Source: Secundilactobacillus silagincola
Lineage (GTDB): Bacteria; Bacillota; Bacilli; Lactobacillales; Lactobacillaceae
Direction: 5' to 3'
NCBI RefSeq assembly: GCF_002583405.1
Contig: NZ_BCMJ01000009.1
Coordinates: forward strand, 1-64,000
DNA: 64,000 bases
This document shows, one piece after another, positions 29,089 to 40,600 of the stretch (the first letter of the stretch is position 1; each line of letters opens with the position of its first letter). The position numbers and the translations under genes were made by a program. Below the pieces are notes generated by a model that worked only from the letters and a program-made list of their open reading frames with translations, did no database searches and was not told the DNA's origin.

Positions 29089-29112
29089 CAATCAAAACTA
29101 AATGTCATCGAG

Positions 29113-29145
29113 ACAGGTTCTCTCATTTCAGAGGACCTGTTTTTT
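29113..29145 (+). terminator. Intrinsic terminator of prs
   Basis: ACAGGTTCTCT and AGAGGACCTGT form an 11-bp stem with one G-U pair, followed by six T residues, 25 nt after the prs stop. Confidence 0.9.
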
Positions 29146-29280
29146 ACTACGTACACAAATTTTCAAGGGATTTAGAATAGCAATGCATGTATAATGAACT
29201 AAAAAGATATGCAATATTAGAACATATTGATTTTGGCAACATGAAAGATTTGATACCTTGTAATAAAATATTGAATGTTA

Positions 29281-29316
29281 GTCAACAGTTGACATTTATC
29301 AATTGTAGGCTATAAT
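29281..29316 (+). promoter_or_regulatory. Promoter with overlapping operator-like palindrome
   Basis: TTGACA (29289-29294), 16-nt spacer and TATAAT (29311-29316) form a near-consensus promoter. The -35 lies inside the perfect inverted repeat GTCAAC-A-GTTGAC (29281-29293), a candidate repressor site for the ABC exporter gene. The regulator is not known. Confidence 0.75.
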
Positions 29317-29343
29317 CGGCTTTACATGATGGAGGTACTAAAT

Positions 29344-31680
29344 TTGCTAGAACTTAAACATTTAAAAAAATATTACCATGTTGGTGATACCACTACGAAA
29401 GCACTGGACGATGTTTCGGTGGCTTTCCGTAAACAAGAATTTGTAGCCATTTTAGGCCCCAGCGGCTCCGGGAAAACAACCCTGCTAAACAATATTGGCG
29501 GGCTGGACGTTTATGATTCTGGTGACTTAGTCATTAAAGGTAAGTCTACCAAGGAGTTTAAAGCGTCAGATTGGGATGCGTACCGGAACAACTCCGTGGG
29601 GTTTATTTTCCAAAGCTATAATTTAATTGGGCACCTAGGCATTATTGATAACGTTGAATTAGGGATGACCTTGAGTGGCGTTTCTGGCACGGAAAAAAAG
29701 GAACGTGCTATAACTGCTTTAAAGCGGGTTGGTCTGGAAGAACATATGTATAAGAAGACCAATCAACTTTCCGGTGGGCAGATGCAACGGGTCGCCATTG
29801 CGCGGGCAATCGCTAATGATCCGGAAATTCTGCTTTGCGATGAGCCCACGGGTGCGTTGGATACAGAAACCAGTCAGGAAATTATGAAAATCATTAAGGA
29901 CCTCTCTAAAGAGCGGTTAGTAGTGATGGTAACGCATAACCCTGAATTAGCGGATCAGTACGCTGACCGAATCATTCGTTTTGCGGATGGGAAGATTCAG
30001 TCCGATAGTGATCCATACGATGAGAAGGAAGAAAATCAAAAGTTTTCCTTGAAGAAAACGAAAATGACTTACTGGACAGCATTAAAGCTATCCTTCACCA
30101 ATATTCGAACTAAAAAAGGCCGTACTTTTTTGACGGCGTTTGCTTCAAGTATTGGGATTATTGGTATCGCGGTTGTTCTGGCGCTTTCTAACGGCTTTCA
30201 AAAACAGATCGATAAAACCCAATCCAACACGTTGGCGCAGTACCCCGTGACGATTTCGCAAACGGCATCGTCACAGAGTGGTGCTGATAATGGTGGCCAG
30301 AAGAAGGAGCATTTTTCCAAAGATAAGGCAGTGATCGCTGAGACTAGTGAGGCAGATAAAGCCCAGCATACCAACAAAATTTCTCAAAAATACATTGATT
30401 ATGTTAAAAAATTGAATCCTAAATATGGGAAAAACATTGGTTATACTTATACTACTGGCATGAATCTGTTACGAGACGTCAATGGCAAGGTAAAACCGGT
30501 TCAGCTTTCGAACCAAGATCAAAAGAAAGCTAATGGTGTAGACGTTTCCAGTATGATGGCAAGTTCAGTGGGCGTTGGAGTTTCTTCTTATCCAACTGAT
30601 AATTCTGGCAAGGTTAGCTTCTTGCACAAACATTACAAGGCCTTGGCCGGACAATTTCCAAGTAAAGCTACGGACGTGGTCTTGATTGTTAACAAGGATA
30701 ATTCAACCAACGTGAACGCGTTGAAGAATTTAGGGTTTAACGTCAAGAATAACCAAAAAGTTAACTTCAATCAAATTGTGGGCACAACCTTTAAAGCGGT
30801 CAATAATGATACTTACTACACACAGCGAATGGGGATGTATTTGCCAAGCAACAATTATCAGTCGATGTACAATAACAGCAGTAATAAAACGTTACGCGTT
30901 GTTGGCGTACTACGAGTAAAATCGGCTAACGAAGAGAATATTTTGGCACCTGGCTTCGTTTATAGTGACCGGTTGACTAAGAGCATGGTTGCTCAAAATG
31001 CTGATTCTAAAATTGTGAAAGCACAGAAGGCAAGTTCAAGAAACGTCTTGACGGGCCAAACGCTTGATAATAGTACCGCTAAGGACCAAGTAATCAACGC
31101 ATTGGGCGGATCTAAGATGCCTGCCAGCATTATGATTTACCCGAATACTTTCCAAAACAAAGACAAAGTGCTCAAATATCTGGATGGTTATAACAAGGGT
31201 AAATCAAAGGCAGATAAAATCATTTATACGGATATGGCTGGCTCCGTTTCTAAACTGACGGGTGGTTTAATGAATGCCATTACCTACGTGTTGATTGCCT
31301 TTGCTGCCATTTCGTTAGTCACTAGCATGATTATGATCAGTATCATTACTTACACCTCAGTGCTTGAGCGAACTAAGGAAATTGGTGTTCTGAAAGCATT
31401 GGGTGCTCGTAAAAAGGACATTACCCGGGTCTTTGATGCTGAAACAGCCATCTTAGGTGTGGCTTCAGGGGTGATTGGTATCGTGATTGCTTGGCTGGCA
31501 ACTTTCCCAATTAATTCGGTAATCAAGAACTTAACTAATCTCAGCAACGTTGCGCAACTTAGTTTGTGGGCAGCAATCATTCTGATTATCGTTAGCACCG
31601 TATTGACTATTCTAGGCGGTCATATTCCGGCACGAATGGCGTCTAAGAAAGATGCGGCAACGGCACTACGAAGTGAGTAA
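29344..31680 (+). CDS. ABC exporter, ATPase fused to FtsX-type permease
   Basis: A 778-residue MacB-like fusion. Residues 1-225 form the ABC ATPase: Walker [10 protein letters not shown], signature [10 protein letters not shown], Walker [13 protein letters not shown] first transmembrane helix follows near 260, then a large extracellular domain (about 285-640, rich in Asn/Lys/Ser), and three C-terminal helices of the FtsX fold. Such proteins export or sense peptides, or act in envelope stress and bacitracin-type resistance; the substrate is unknown. The best start is TTG at 29344, 8 nt after GGAGG; the ATG at 29326 lies before that site. It has its own strong promoter with an operator-like palindrome, and its own terminator. 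Confidence 0.9.
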   Translation: MLELKHLKKYYHVGDTTTKALDDVSVAFRKQEFVAILGPSGSGKTTLLNNIGGLDVYDSGDLVIKGKSTKEFKASDWDAYRNNSVGFIFQSYNLIGHLGIIDNVELGMTLSGVSGTEKKERAITALKRVGLEEHMYKKTNQLSGGQMQRVAIARAIANDPEILLCDEPTGALDTETSQEIMKIIKDLSKERLVVMVTHNPELADQYADRIIRFADGKIQSDSDPYDEKEENQKFSLKKTKMTYWTALKLSFTNIRTKKGRTFLTAFASSIGIIGIAVVLALSNGFQKQIDKTQSNTLAQYPVTISQTASSQSGADNGGQKKEHFSKDKAVIAETSEADKAQHTNKISQKYIDYVKKLNPKYGKNIGYTYTTGMNLLRDVNGKVKPVQLSNQDQKKANGVDVSSMMASSVGVGVSSYPTDNSGKVSFLHKHYKALAGQFPSKATDVVLIVNKDNSTNVNALKNLGFNVKNNQKVNFNQIVGTTFKAVNNDTYYTQRMGMYLPSNNYQSMYNNSSNKTLRVVGVLRVKSANEENILAPGFVYSDRLTKSMVAQNADSKIVKAQKASSRNVLTGQTLDNSTAKDQVINALGGSKMPASIMIYPNTFQNKDKVLKYLDGYNKGKSKADKIIYTDMAGSVSKLTGGLMNAITYVLIAFAAISLVTSMIMISIITYTSVLERTKEIGVLKALGARKKDITRVFDAETAILGVASGVIGIVIAWLATFPINSVIKNLTNLSNVAQLSLWAAIILIIVSTVLTILGGHIPARMASKKDAATALRSE

Positions 31681-31709
31681 TTTTTAAATCATTGTGAACA
31701 GGTATAAAG

Positions 31710-31755
31710 AGCCACCAGACATTTAGTAATTTGCTAAATGCCTGGTGGCTTTTTT
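31710..31755 (+). terminator. Intrinsic terminator of the ABC exporter gene
   Basis: AGCCACCAGACATTTAG pairs with CTAAATGCCTGGTGGCT (one mismatch), 7-nt loop, six T residues. Confidence 0.93.
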
Positions 31756-31849
31756 GATTGTGAACTTTTAACTTAATCTTCAAAATTTAAGTGGTCAAAT
31801 AAATTATAGTTTGATAACATGATGGGGAGGTTAAAGGGGGAGTGTCAAA

Positions 31850-33727
31850 ATGAAAAAGCGAATCATGTTTCTGTTCACGGTGATTTTGGCTGCATTATTT
31901 TGGGGATGGGGGAGTAGTCAGGCAGTTGCAGCAGGTTATAGTATTAATCGCTACCACATCAACGTTAACATTGAAAAAAATGGTGATGCGGCAGTAACAC
32001 AGCGAATTAAGTATCATTTTGATGATCTATACCATGGTGTGTTTCTCAGACAGGATTATGCGGGTACCGATGGCATTATTGGGAACCCCACTGTGGCCAT
32101 TTTAACCAAGGATGGTAAGACAGTCGCCAGTGCTAAAACGCCCGGGTTACAGAATACCTATGAAACTTCTGATTCCGGTAAAATTTATCAGATCAAGGTT
32201 TACCACACGGCCTATGATGAAAGCGTGACTTATCTTTATAAGTACCGACTTCGGCACGTGATCGTCAACTATGCTGACACGGCAGACTTGAACTGGAAAA
32301 TCATTGGTCGCGGATGGACGGTTCCACTGAAACACGTTCAAATTACGGTTCAATTACCTGGAAAAAACGTCAAGCAATTACAGGCCTGGACTCATGGTCC
32401 GCTTAGCGGGCATACACAGGTTGATAAAAGGACTGGCAAAGTGACCATGAAGGTTGCCGAAGTGCCAGCAAAAACCTTTGTTGAGAGTCATATTGTCTTC
32501 CCGACGTCATTAACATCTGCCAATACAAGGACTTCCAACAAGAATCATTTAGCAGCGGTTCGTAGACAAGAAGCTAAATTGGCCAAACAAGCTAATCTTA
32601 AGCGAATCCAATCCCAGTTGATTCCGCTGGGGATTATGGTGGTGGCGTTAGGCTTAGGACTTTTGAATTTACTAAAGACATTGCGGTGGTTCAGAAACCA
32701 CGTCGGCTTGCCGGTGAAGAAAACGCCCAAGGTTCACAGTTTTGAGATTCCTAATTATTCAGCGGTGACTAGTCAAAGTATTTTAACCGAGAGTGAGCCT
32801 GATACCAGGGCATTTACAGCTTGGCTAATGGAGCTGGCTGCTAACGGTGAAGTGGTGATTCAAGCTGAAAAAGTGCCATCCATGTTGCGTGAATCAGTGG
32901 CGACCTACCGGCTTACAGAGACCGTAAAGCTTAGTGTTGATCATCAAAACGACAAGTTATTGTCATTCTTATTTAATCAAATCGGTGAAGGTACTAAGCC
33001 CAACCGAACCTTTACGTTAATTGATATTGAGGACTATCGACGGAGACATCCTGATAGCTTGAGCTTGAAGGAGAGGTTTGACAATTGGCGAGAATCTCGT
33101 TATGAAGAAACGGACGCACTGGGGCTGTTTAACCATCGGACGGATGACGTTGGTGTTAAAGGCTGGCTCTTGATTATTTTCAATGTGATTTTAGGAATCG
33201 TCGGCCTAATAGCGGCACTGTTCTTCACGGTTCCGGTACTGCGTGTTGCTGGTGTGATTATTAGTATTGTGTTTATCATCATCAGTGTAATTGTGGCGAT
33301 CAAGCATATGCGGCACGTTTCTCACTACACTCAGGCGGGCGAAGACGCTGCGGGTCAAATTCGTAACTTCCGCAGCATGATGCATGACATCGGTGAATTC
33401 GACCGGTCTCAAGTGGGGGATTTGATTTTGTGGGAACGGATGCTGCCATATGCCGCTGCGTTTGGTCTGTCTAAGCGGGTACTAAAAGCCATGGCGGTTA
33501 ACTTCAGTGCTGCTGAATTAACGCCATTCTTCCAGAGCTATTACCCGATGTATCTGGATGACAGTTATTCGGGTGCTGATTTTGGGACGGCGTTTACGTC
33601 AACTTTTACAACGGCCAGCGTAGATAGTTCTAGTAGTGATTTTTCGTCGGATAGCGGCGGTTCTGGTGGTTTTAGTGGCGGTGATTCCGGTGGCTTTGGC
33701 GGCGGCTCTGGTGGGGGTGCGTTTTAG
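31850..33727 (+). CDS. DUF2207 membrane protein
   Basis: A 625-residue protein with a signal peptide (residues 1-28, basic MKKRIMF, hydrophobic core, AVAAG), a beta-rich extracellular DUF2207 domain (about 30-230), one transmembrane helix near 255-275, a cytosolic region, a helical hairpin near 440-490 and a flexible Gly/Ser/Asp-rich tail after about 590 ending GGGSGGGAF. This layout is typical of the DUF2207/YciQ family, whose function is unknown. ATG with AAAGGGGGAG upstream. It forms a small unit with the DUF3899 gene 80 nt downstream. The glycine-rich tail is normal for the family. Confidence 0.9.
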   Translation: MKKRIMFLFTVILAALFWGWGSSQAVAAGYSINRYHINVNIEKNGDAAVTQRIKYHFDDLYHGVFLRQDYAGTDGIIGNPTVAILTKDGKTVASAKTPGLQNTYETSDSGKIYQIKVYHTAYDESVTYLYKYRLRHVIVNYADTADLNWKIIGRGWTVPLKHVQITVQLPGKNVKQLQAWTHGPLSGHTQVDKRTGKVTMKVAEVPAKTFVESHIVFPTSLTSANTRTSNKNHLAAVRRQEAKLAKQANLKRIQSQLIPLGIMVVALGLGLLNLLKTLRWFRNHVGLPVKKTPKVHSFEIPNYSAVTSQSILTESEPDTRAFTAWLMELAANGEVVIQAEKVPSMLRESVATYRLTETVKLSVDHQNDKLLSFLFNQIGEGTKPNRTFTLIDIEDYRRRHPDSLSLKERFDNWRESRYEETDALGLFNHRTDDVGVKGWLLIIFNVILGIVGLIAALFFTVPVLRVAGVIISIVFIIISVIVAIKHMRHVSHYTQAGEDAAGQIRNFRSMMHDIGEFDRSQVGDLILWERMLPYAAAFGLSKRVLKAMAVNFSAAELTPFFQSYYPMYLDDSYSGADFGTAFTSTFTTASVDSSSSDFSSDSGGSGGFSGGDSGGFGGGSGGGAF

Positions 33728-33807
33728 CCTCACCTCTAAAAGGGCTTGCACCATCACGCAATCTCAATTATGCTAGAGCACAATAATAGTTGAATAGGTG
33801 GGAGAAT

Positions 33808-34158
33808 TTGAAAAAGGTAAAACAATATCGTTGGGCGCTACTGACACTGGTCATTATTGTAGCGGTTGGACTGTTAGTACTACTGTGGCAGCCGTTGATC
33901 GTGGTGGCCAATGTTTGGTTCATGATTGGCTTAGTCTTTTTAATTGGTGCTGCTTTTTTCGTTTTGGAAAAGGGCCATTTATTTGCGGGTTGGCGCAGAC
34001 GACGGCACAAAGGTGAAGAATCGTTGCCTGAAGAAAAAATTTCTGTACGTGAAGTTGCCAGTTTGAAAAACGCCCCAATCGTGGTAAATAAATACGCCTG
34101 GTTTTGTTTAATCAACGCAATTGGGTTAATCGTTTTGAGTATTATTTTGACCATTTAA
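33808..34158 (+). CDS. DUF3899-like small membrane protein
   Basis: A 116-residue protein with two N-terminal hydrophobic helices (about 9-27 and 30-53), a basic loop GWRRRRHKG, a charged segment and a C-terminal helix (about 95-115). This matches the DUF3899 family of small lactobacillar membrane proteins of unknown role. The likely start is TTG at 33808, with AGGTGGGAG upstream; another in-frame TTG at 33790 lies before that site. It follows the DUF2207 gene and ends at a bidirectional terminator. No function can be proposed. Confidence 0.75.
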   Translation: MKKVKQYRWALLTLVIIVAVGLLVLLWQPLIVVANVWFMIGLVFLIGAAFFVLEKGHLFAGWRRRRHKGEESLPEEKISVREVASLKNAPIVVNKYAWFCLINAIGLIVLSIILTI

Positions 34159-34173
34159 TCGGTTTACACAGAT

Positions 34174-34221
34174 AAAGAAGGCTAACAAGCAGTCATCATA
34201 ACTGGTTGTTAGCCTTCTTTG
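34174..34221. terminator. Bidirectional intrinsic terminator
   Basis: AAAGAAGGCTAACAA and TTGTTAGCCTTCTTT form a 15-bp perfect stem, extended inward by imperfect pairs, with T/A-runs on both sides. It separates the convergent DUF3899 gene and the HAD phosphatase gene. Confidence 0.9.
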
Positions 34222-34234
34222 TTTGGTTTAATGC

Positions 34235-35041
34235 TTAAAGCGCAAATTTTTCAATGGCGTATGCGACACCATCTTCTTCATTTGTTTTAGTCACGAATTG
34301 GGCGGTGGCTTTTACTTCATCAATGGCGTTACCCATGGCGACACCGGTACCGGCAAATTTCACCATGGTCAAGTCATTACCTTGATCACCGATTGCCATA
34401 ACTTCGTCAGAAGCAAAGCCTAGTTTTGTTGCCAGTTCAGCAATGGCATTACCCTTGCTGGCCTGCTTATTCATCGCTTCATAGAAGTAGGGTTCGCTTT
34501 GAACCACGTAGAAACGTTCTTTTAATTCCTCAGGAAAATCTTTGATAAAGGCTGATAGTAATTTAGGATCATCAACAAACATGCCCTTTGAAATCGTCAG
34601 GTCATCCGTGATTTCTTCAGGCATTCTGAAGCGAATTGGCATTTGCACGAGAAATGCCTCAGCCACAGTGTAGGGACTGATATCACGATTGGCGGTGTAA
34701 ATATGGTCTAACGTTTCCATGTGAAAATGGATGTTAGCTTTGCGTGCTACTGCCTCTAAATCGATATAGTCTTCTAAAGTGATGTTATGACTGACGATTG
34801 GGGTACCTGAAATGGTTTGCGCCAGACTGCCATTGAAGGTAACAACGTATTCGTCGTCACCCTGGATGTCTAGCGGTTTTAGGTATTGTGAAACACCCGT
34901 AATCGGGCGGCCAGTACACAGGACAACTTTGATGCCCTTTTGACGTGCTTTCGTTACGGTGTCAATCGTATGTTGTGTGAGTTGCTTACGGTCGTTGACT
35001 AAAGTGCCGTCGATATCAATTGCGATAAGTTTGATTGCCAT
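34235..35041 (-). CDS. Cof-type HAD-IIB phosphatase
   Basis: A 268-residue haloacid-dehalogenase phosphatase of the Cof/YidA subfamily, acting on small phosphorylated metabolites such as sugar phosphates. Motif I is [11 protein letters not shown] (nucleophile Asp8, acid Asp10), motif II is VLCTGRP, the motif III lysine lies near KQASKGNAI and motif IV is [11 protein letters not shown]. The C2 cap lies between motifs II and III. The gene ends at the bidirectional terminator. It starts 18 nt downstream of the HD gene stop with AAGGAG and belongs to the lipL-HD-HAD operon on the minus strand. Substrate unknown. Confidence 0.92.
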   Translation of the reverse strand: MAIKLIAIDIDGTLVNDRKQLTQHTIDTVTKARQKGIKVVLCTGRPITGVSQYLKPLDIQGDDEYVVTFNGSLAQTISGTPIVSHNITLEDYIDLEAVARKANIHFHMETLDHIYTANRDISPYTVAEAFLVQMPIRFRMPEEITDDLTISKGMFVDDPKLLSAFIKDFPEELKERFYVVQSEPYFYEAMNKQASKGNAIAELATKLGFASDEVMAIGDQGNDLTMVKFAGTGVAMGNAIDEVKATAQFVTKTNEEDGVAYAIEKFAL

Positions 35042-35059
35042 GTGTAAACTCCTTAATAG

Positions 35060-36409
35060 TTAAATGATGTAGTCGTTATGCAAATGAGCCTGAAAAGCTT
35101 TGTAAACTGGATCAAATAGTTCGATATTGTCTTCTTTTGAAGATAACATTTCCTTTGGAAAGAAGAAGCGCTGGTCGCCAGAGAATTTCCCCGTAATGGC
35201 GCTTACTAAAGCACTGACGGTTGAAAGTTCGATGAGTTGACCATCGGACTGCATGAGTTCAATCTGAGTCATCGGTTTCTTCATATTAGGATCATAAGCG
35301 TCGTAAGGTAAATCGTAACTATTATTCGTATCCGTGTAGTAGAGGGAGTTAAAGCCAGCTTTTTCAATGAGTTGCCGTAATTCAGGAATTTCTTCCTTAG
35401 TCCGCTCATCAAATTTAACTGATTTTAACGGCTTCCGATCCAAGAAGCGGTGTGCTAAATCTGCCAGAATGGGATCGCTAGATTGCCGCCAGTGGGCGAA
35501 ATACGTGGTGAGGGTACCGTCGTCCAACAAGAGGTAATCATCCAGATCGAATTCGTGGTTGAAGAAGGGATACAGCAAGTACGGCGCAGCTGACTCGTTT
35601 TTATTGTCCGCCGACTCATAGTCTTCTTTTGCCCGTTTCAGTAAATGACTTAAGATGACTTCCATTGAACGGGATACCGGGTGAAAGTAAATTTGCTGAT
35701 ACATCTGGAAGCGGCTAACGATGTAATCTTCGACGGCGTGCATGCCGCTGATTTCAAAGCAAATCCCGTCTTTGTACGGCCGCATGACTCTGAGAATACG
35801 AGTCAAATCAAACGTTCCGTACTTAGTGCCAGTATGATAAGCATCGCGCAGCAAATAGTCCATCCGGTCTGCATCAATTTGACTGGAAATCATTTGAACA
35901 ACTTGCGGATTAGGATAAGTTTTTTGAATGACCGATGCGACCTGGGCTGGAAATTCGGGGCTGACGCTGCGAAGTACTTGGTTAACTTCGGTGGTTGGAG
36001 AAGTGAGAATTGCTACCGTAATGGCTTCATGATCAGTCTGAAAAATGTGTTCGAAAGTGTGGCTGTATGGACCATGACCAATATCGTGCAATAGGGCCGC
36101 ACACAATGCTACCAGTCGTTCGTTATCGTCCCAAAGCCCGTCACCCGGTTTTTGGGTGGGATAATTACGTTTGAAGTTATCACAAATCTGCCGGGTGATT
36201 TCGTAAACACCCAATGAATGAGTGAACCGTGTATGCTCAGCACCGTGGAAGACTAATGAAGCGGTCCCAAGCTGCTTAATTCGGCGTAAGCGCTGAAATT
36301 CTTTGGTGTTGATCAAATCTAAAATGATTCGGTGCTGAATGTAAATATAGTTATGAACTGGATCGCGAAAGACCTTTTCACGAGGCAATCGTTCTGCTTG
36401 ATATGCCAA
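35060..36409 (-). CDS. HD-domain phosphohydrolase (YwfO/dNTPase-like)
   Basis: A protein of about 449 residues homologous to YwfO and the enterococcal dNTP triphosphohydrolase, which hydrolyse dNTPs. Family features are VFRDPVHNYIYIQH near the N-terminus, FTHSLGVYEI (first metal histidine) and the HD motif HDIGHGPYSHTFEH, with a second Asp in DADRMDYLLRDA. The reading frame is open to 36430, but AAGGAG there is itself part of the frame; the TTG at 36409 gives MAYQAERLPREK, which aligns with homologue starts. It lies directly after lipL (same operon), a neighbourhood also seen in Bacillus subtilis (ywfL-ywfO). Confidence 0.92.
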   Translation of the reverse strand: MAYQAERLPREKVFRDPVHNYIYIQHRIILDLINTKEFQRLRRIKQLGTASLVFHGAEHTRFTHSLGVYEITRQICDNFKRNYPTQKPGDGLWDDNERLVALCAALLHDIGHGPYSHTFEHIFQTDHEAITVAILTSPTTEVNQVLRSVSPEFPAQVASVIQKTYPNPQVVQMISSQIDADRMDYLLRDAYHTGTKYGTFDLTRILRVMRPYKDGICFEISGMHAVEDYIVSRFQMYQQIYFHPVSRSMEVILSHLLKRAKEDYESADNKNESAAPYLLYPFFNHEFDLDDYLLLDDGTLTTYFAHWRQSSDPILADLAHRFLDRKPLKSVKFDERTKEEIPELRQLIEKAGFNSLYYTDTNNSYDLPYDAYDPNMKKPMTQIELMQSDGQLIELSTVSALVSAITGKFSGDQRFFFPKEMLSSKEDNIELFDPVYKAFQAHLHNDYII

Positions 36410-36430
36410 ATTAAACAATCTCTCCTTCAA

Positions 36431-37255
36431 TTAAATGCTAAGCTGTTTTTTTTGCATCTTGGCGAGTTCTTTATTGTAAGCTTTTTGAAAATCCGGTGAT
36501 TGCGTACTCGTCATCAGAGTTGTTGAATCAAGTTGCACACCTTGCTGCTGATAAGCTGCCAGTATGGCACCCTTTACTTCATCGATCGTCAGGGGTTGGT
36601 GCAGGGCATCCGCAATATTGGTCATGGTGTCGGGCCAAACGTCGGGGAAACCCAATTCATTAGTGTGGTTAGCTAATCCGGTATCGTAAAAATCACGCAC
36701 GAGGGAACCGCGAAAAGCCTGATCACCCAAGATACTGATATAAGCCATGACAACTAGCGCTTTCGTACTGCGACGCTGTGAAATGCCAGCGAATTTCTGC
36801 CCGTTAACACTCAAATCATAGTCCCCTGGGCAATAGGAATGGGTAACCTCATAGCTTTCGATGGGGAGACTAGGGAAAGTCTGCTGAATTAACTGTTTCA
36901 TGAGTTCGTAACCATCGTTCACGGACAAATGCTGTGAAGTTGTTTGCGGAATAAACAGTGAAACGTTCAGTACACCGCCATCGCTGACCACAGCCAAACC
37001 ACCGGAATTACGGATGAAATAATCATAACCGTTATTGGTGACCGTTTTTAAGGCAGTCTGAAGTTCTGGCAGATGACGATCCTTTAAGCCAAGGATCAAT
37101 GTTGGTGGCAGCGTCCAAAAATGTAGTAACGCTTGATCGGTGTCGCCGCAAAGATCAAGTAACGCATTGGTCATGCCAAACGCCGCCAGTTTATTATCGC
37201 TGGTTAGAGGTGTATCGATCACTTGTAAAGATGAAAATAACGTTTGTTTTTCCAT
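36431..37255 (-). CDS. LipL-like octanoyl/lipoyl transferase
   Basis: A 274-residue member of the BPL/LplA/LipB fold. LipL moves octanoyl groups from GcvH to lipoyl domains of 2-oxoacid dehydrogenases. The motif SYCPGDYDLSVNGQKFAG places the catalytic Cys at 142 and the conserved Lys at 154, like Cys150 and Lys162 of Bacillus subtilis LipL, and distinguishes it from LplA ligases. RNSGGLAVV is the other family landmark. The ATG at 37255 has GAGGGA upstream; the frame is open 20 codons further without a ribosome site. First gene of the minus-strand operon lipL-HD-HAD. No gcvH or pdh genes are visible here. Confidence 0.88.
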   Translation of the reverse strand: MEKQTLFSSLQVIDTPLTSDNKLAAFGMTNALLDLCGDTDQALLHFWTLPPTLILGLKDRHLPELQTALKTVTNNGYDYFIRNSGGLAVVSDGGVLNVSLFIPQTTSQHLSVNDGYELMKQLIQQTFPSLPIESYEVTHSYCPGDYDLSVNGQKFAGISQRRSTKALVVMAYISILGDQAFRGSLVRDFYDTGLANHTNELGFPDVWPDTMTNIADALHQPLTIDEVKGAILAAYQQQGVQLDSTTLMTSTQSPDFQKAYNKELAKMQKKQLSI

Positions 37256-37428
37256 AATATCCCTCGTTAGTTTAAGAAGAATTCTTTTATCATTATAACG
37301 GAAATAAAGAGCCACGTCACTAATTTTGGACTAGTCCATTATTCAGGCTATTAAACCAGGGTATTTTCCGGTGTCATTGCGAGAAATTATGGTAGAGTTT
37401 AATCGTGCAAAATCTCAAATAAAAGCGT

Positions 37429-37434
37429 TATAAT
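37429..37434 (+). promoter_or_regulatory. -10 element of the DUF1934/rpoE transcript
   Basis: TATAAT 39 nt before the DUF1934 start, with only a weak -35 (TGCAAA, 37406-37411) at 17 nt. It drives genes divergent from the lipL operon. Confidence 0.55.
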
Positions 37435-37472
37435 GAACACAGCGTACTAAAAAATGGAAAGGAAGGGTTGCA

Positions 37473-37916
37473 ATGGATGACTTGTCAACCAGCATTCCAG
37501 TTGGCATTCACTTAACGACTCATACCGTACAAGATGGTCAATCTTCTGATTATGCACTTGATGTAGAGGGTCAGATTGTTCAAATTGGTGAGACGATTTA
37601 TTTGCGGTATCAAGAGCCGGACTCCGAAGATGAGGATGGTAATGTACCCGTAACCATTAAGTTTTTACCTAATGGCGACGTGACGTTGACTCGTAATGGG
37701 ACCAATCGATTACGGATGCATTTCAGTGCGGGTAAACGGATTCGGGCAACGTACCGAACACCGTACGGATTAATACCAGTTGAAACGGTAACACCGCAGT
37801 TGCGGGTAGGCTTTCATCAGCGCCCGTTTGGTGGTTCAGCATCGATTGACTACCTACTTTATGTCGGTGAACAATTGTTAGGAAATTACGAGATTAGATT
37901 GCAATTTACAGTGTAA
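37473..37916 (+). CDS. DUF1934 (YwiB-like) protein
   Basis: A 147-residue protein of the DUF1934 family with a calycin/lipocalin-like all-beta pattern: alternating strands such as ETIYLRYQEPD, VTIKFLPNGDVTLTRNG and YLLYVGEQLLGNYEIRLQF. Its role is unknown; homologues (YwiB) commonly sit near rpoE or argS in Firmicutes. ATG with AAAGGAAGG upstream. rpoE begins 44 nt downstream with no terminator, so the two are co-transcribed. No signal peptide or membrane segment. Confidence 0.88.
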   Translation: MDDLSTSIPVGIHLTTHTVQDGQSSDYALDVEGQIVQIGETIYLRYQEPDSEDEDGNVPVTIKFLPNGDVTLTRNGTNRLRMHFSAGKRIRATYRTPYGLIPVETVTPQLRVGFHQRPFGGSASIDYLLYVGEQLLGNYEIRLQFTV

Positions 37917-37960
37917 TCGAGTATAGTGATTCGTAGACTGTGGAAGGGACGTGCACCAGT

Positions 37961-38602
37961 TTGGAATTAAAAGTCTTAGAAGGCCAAAATAAAAACGAAT
38001 TATCGATGATTGAAGTAGCTCACGCCATTTTATCAGAACGTGGGGATGCCATGTCGTTTGTTGACTTAGCTAATGAGGTTCAGGCATACCTGGGCGATTC
38101 AGATAAGGAAATTCGCGAGCGGCTTTCTCAATTCTATACCGATTTGAATATTGATGGCAGTTTCATTTCGTTAGGTGATAACGTCTGGGGTTTGCGGACC
38201 TGGTATCCTTTCGAATCAATCGATGAAGCTACGGTTGGTGCGGAAGAGGACGAGGATCATCCGAAGACCAAAAAGCACAAGAAAGTGAATGCTTTCTTAG
38301 CTGATTCAGCGGATGATGATGACGTTATCGATTACGATGACGACGATCCTGAAGATCAAGATGACGTTGATGTTGATGATGACGATCTTGACGCTGACTA
38401 CAATGAAGATGACGATGACGACGCCGACGATAGCACTAAAGAACTTGGTAAATACAAGAACGATTTAGCGGATATTGACGACGGCGATGATGATGACGAT
38501 ACAGACAGCATGCCAGATGGTATTGAAGGTCAATTGTCAGAATTTAATGAAGATGATGATGACTTCGACGACGATAATGACGACGAAGAATCAGGTAAAT
38601 AG
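37961..38602 (+). CDS. RNA polymerase delta subunit
   Basis: Delta increases transcription specificity and helps recycle RNA polymerase, partly with HelD. The 213-residue protein has the folded N-terminal domain (about 1-95) with [17 protein letters not shown] and [17 protein letters not shown], followed by a highly acidic disordered tail (about 105-213) of Asp/Glu runs that mimics nucleic acid. The start is TTG at 37961 after GGAAGGGA; upstream codons lack homology. The tail is long but typical for lactobacilli. It has its own terminator, and pyrG follows, the same neighbourhood as in Bacillus subtilis. Confidence 0.96.
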   Translation: MELKVLEGQNKNELSMIEVAHAILSERGDAMSFVDLANEVQAYLGDSDKEIRERLSQFYTDLNIDGSFISLGDNVWGLRTWYPFESIDEATVGAEEDEDHPKTKKHKKVNAFLADSADDDDVIDYDDDDPEDQDDVDVDDDDLDADYNEDDDDDADDSTKELGKYKNDLADIDDGDDDDDTDSMPDGIEGQLSEFNEDDDDFDDDNDDEESGK

Positions 38603-38610
38603 TTTTATTG

Positions 38611-38637
38611 CTCAGCTCGTGTAGCTGAGTTTTTTTG
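38611..38637 (+). terminator. Intrinsic terminator of rpoE
   Basis: CTCAGCT / AGCTGAG with a 5-nt loop and eight T residues, 8 nt after the stop. Confidence 0.9.
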
Positions 38638-38687
38638 TTGTTTAACCGCTGTCGATGTGACAAATTGATTTTCTTAAGTGAAAGCAC

Positions 38688-38716
38688 TTGACGCAAAAGT
38701 AACAACTTGTTATTAT
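38688..38716 (+). promoter_or_regulatory. Promoter of pyrG
   Basis: TTGACG (38688-38693), 17-nt spacer and TATTAT (38711-38716). Initiation is predicted at the GGG of 38724-38726, eight nucleotides after the -10, which matters for the attenuation mechanism. Confidence 0.85.
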
Positions 38717-38723
38717 GTTTTTT

Positions 38724-38797
38724 GGGCACCTTACGAGGAATCGCAAGGTCAACGTTCGGAATAATGCTCCCTATTCATCATGAATAGGGAGTTTTTT
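38724..38797 (+). promoter_or_regulatory. pyrG leader with CTP-sensitive attenuator
   Basis: The predicted transcript starts GGGCACC and ends in the intrinsic terminator CTCCCTATTCAT / ATGAATAGGGAG plus six T (38767-38797). In Bacillus subtilis, low CTP makes polymerase slip on the first Gs, and the added poly-G pairs with the pyrimidine tract of the terminator's 5' arm to prevent termination. Both required parts are here: the GGGC start and the tract GCTCCCTA. The mechanism is inferred from this match. Confidence 0.82.
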
Positions 38798-38829
38798 ATT
38801 GGTTTACGACTGTTTTTCCCTAAACTTAA

Positions 38830-40458
<1,629 letters not shown>

Positions 40459-40471
40459 ATTTGAGCATGTT

Positions 40472-40508
40472 AAAAGTCGCGTGGTCACTAAGATCATGCG
40501 ACTTTTTT
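40472..40508 (+). terminator. Intrinsic terminator of pyrG
   Basis: AAAGTCGC / GCGACTTT arms enclose a 17-nt loop, followed by T residues, 14 nt after the stop. Confidence 0.82.
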
Positions 40509-40600
40509 CGTCTAGTTGGACAATTGTCCGTTATTTAAGACGATTTTTAGGTATATTGGTGCCTCAAATATTACAATTTAATGGAATCGACGTTAAACTA

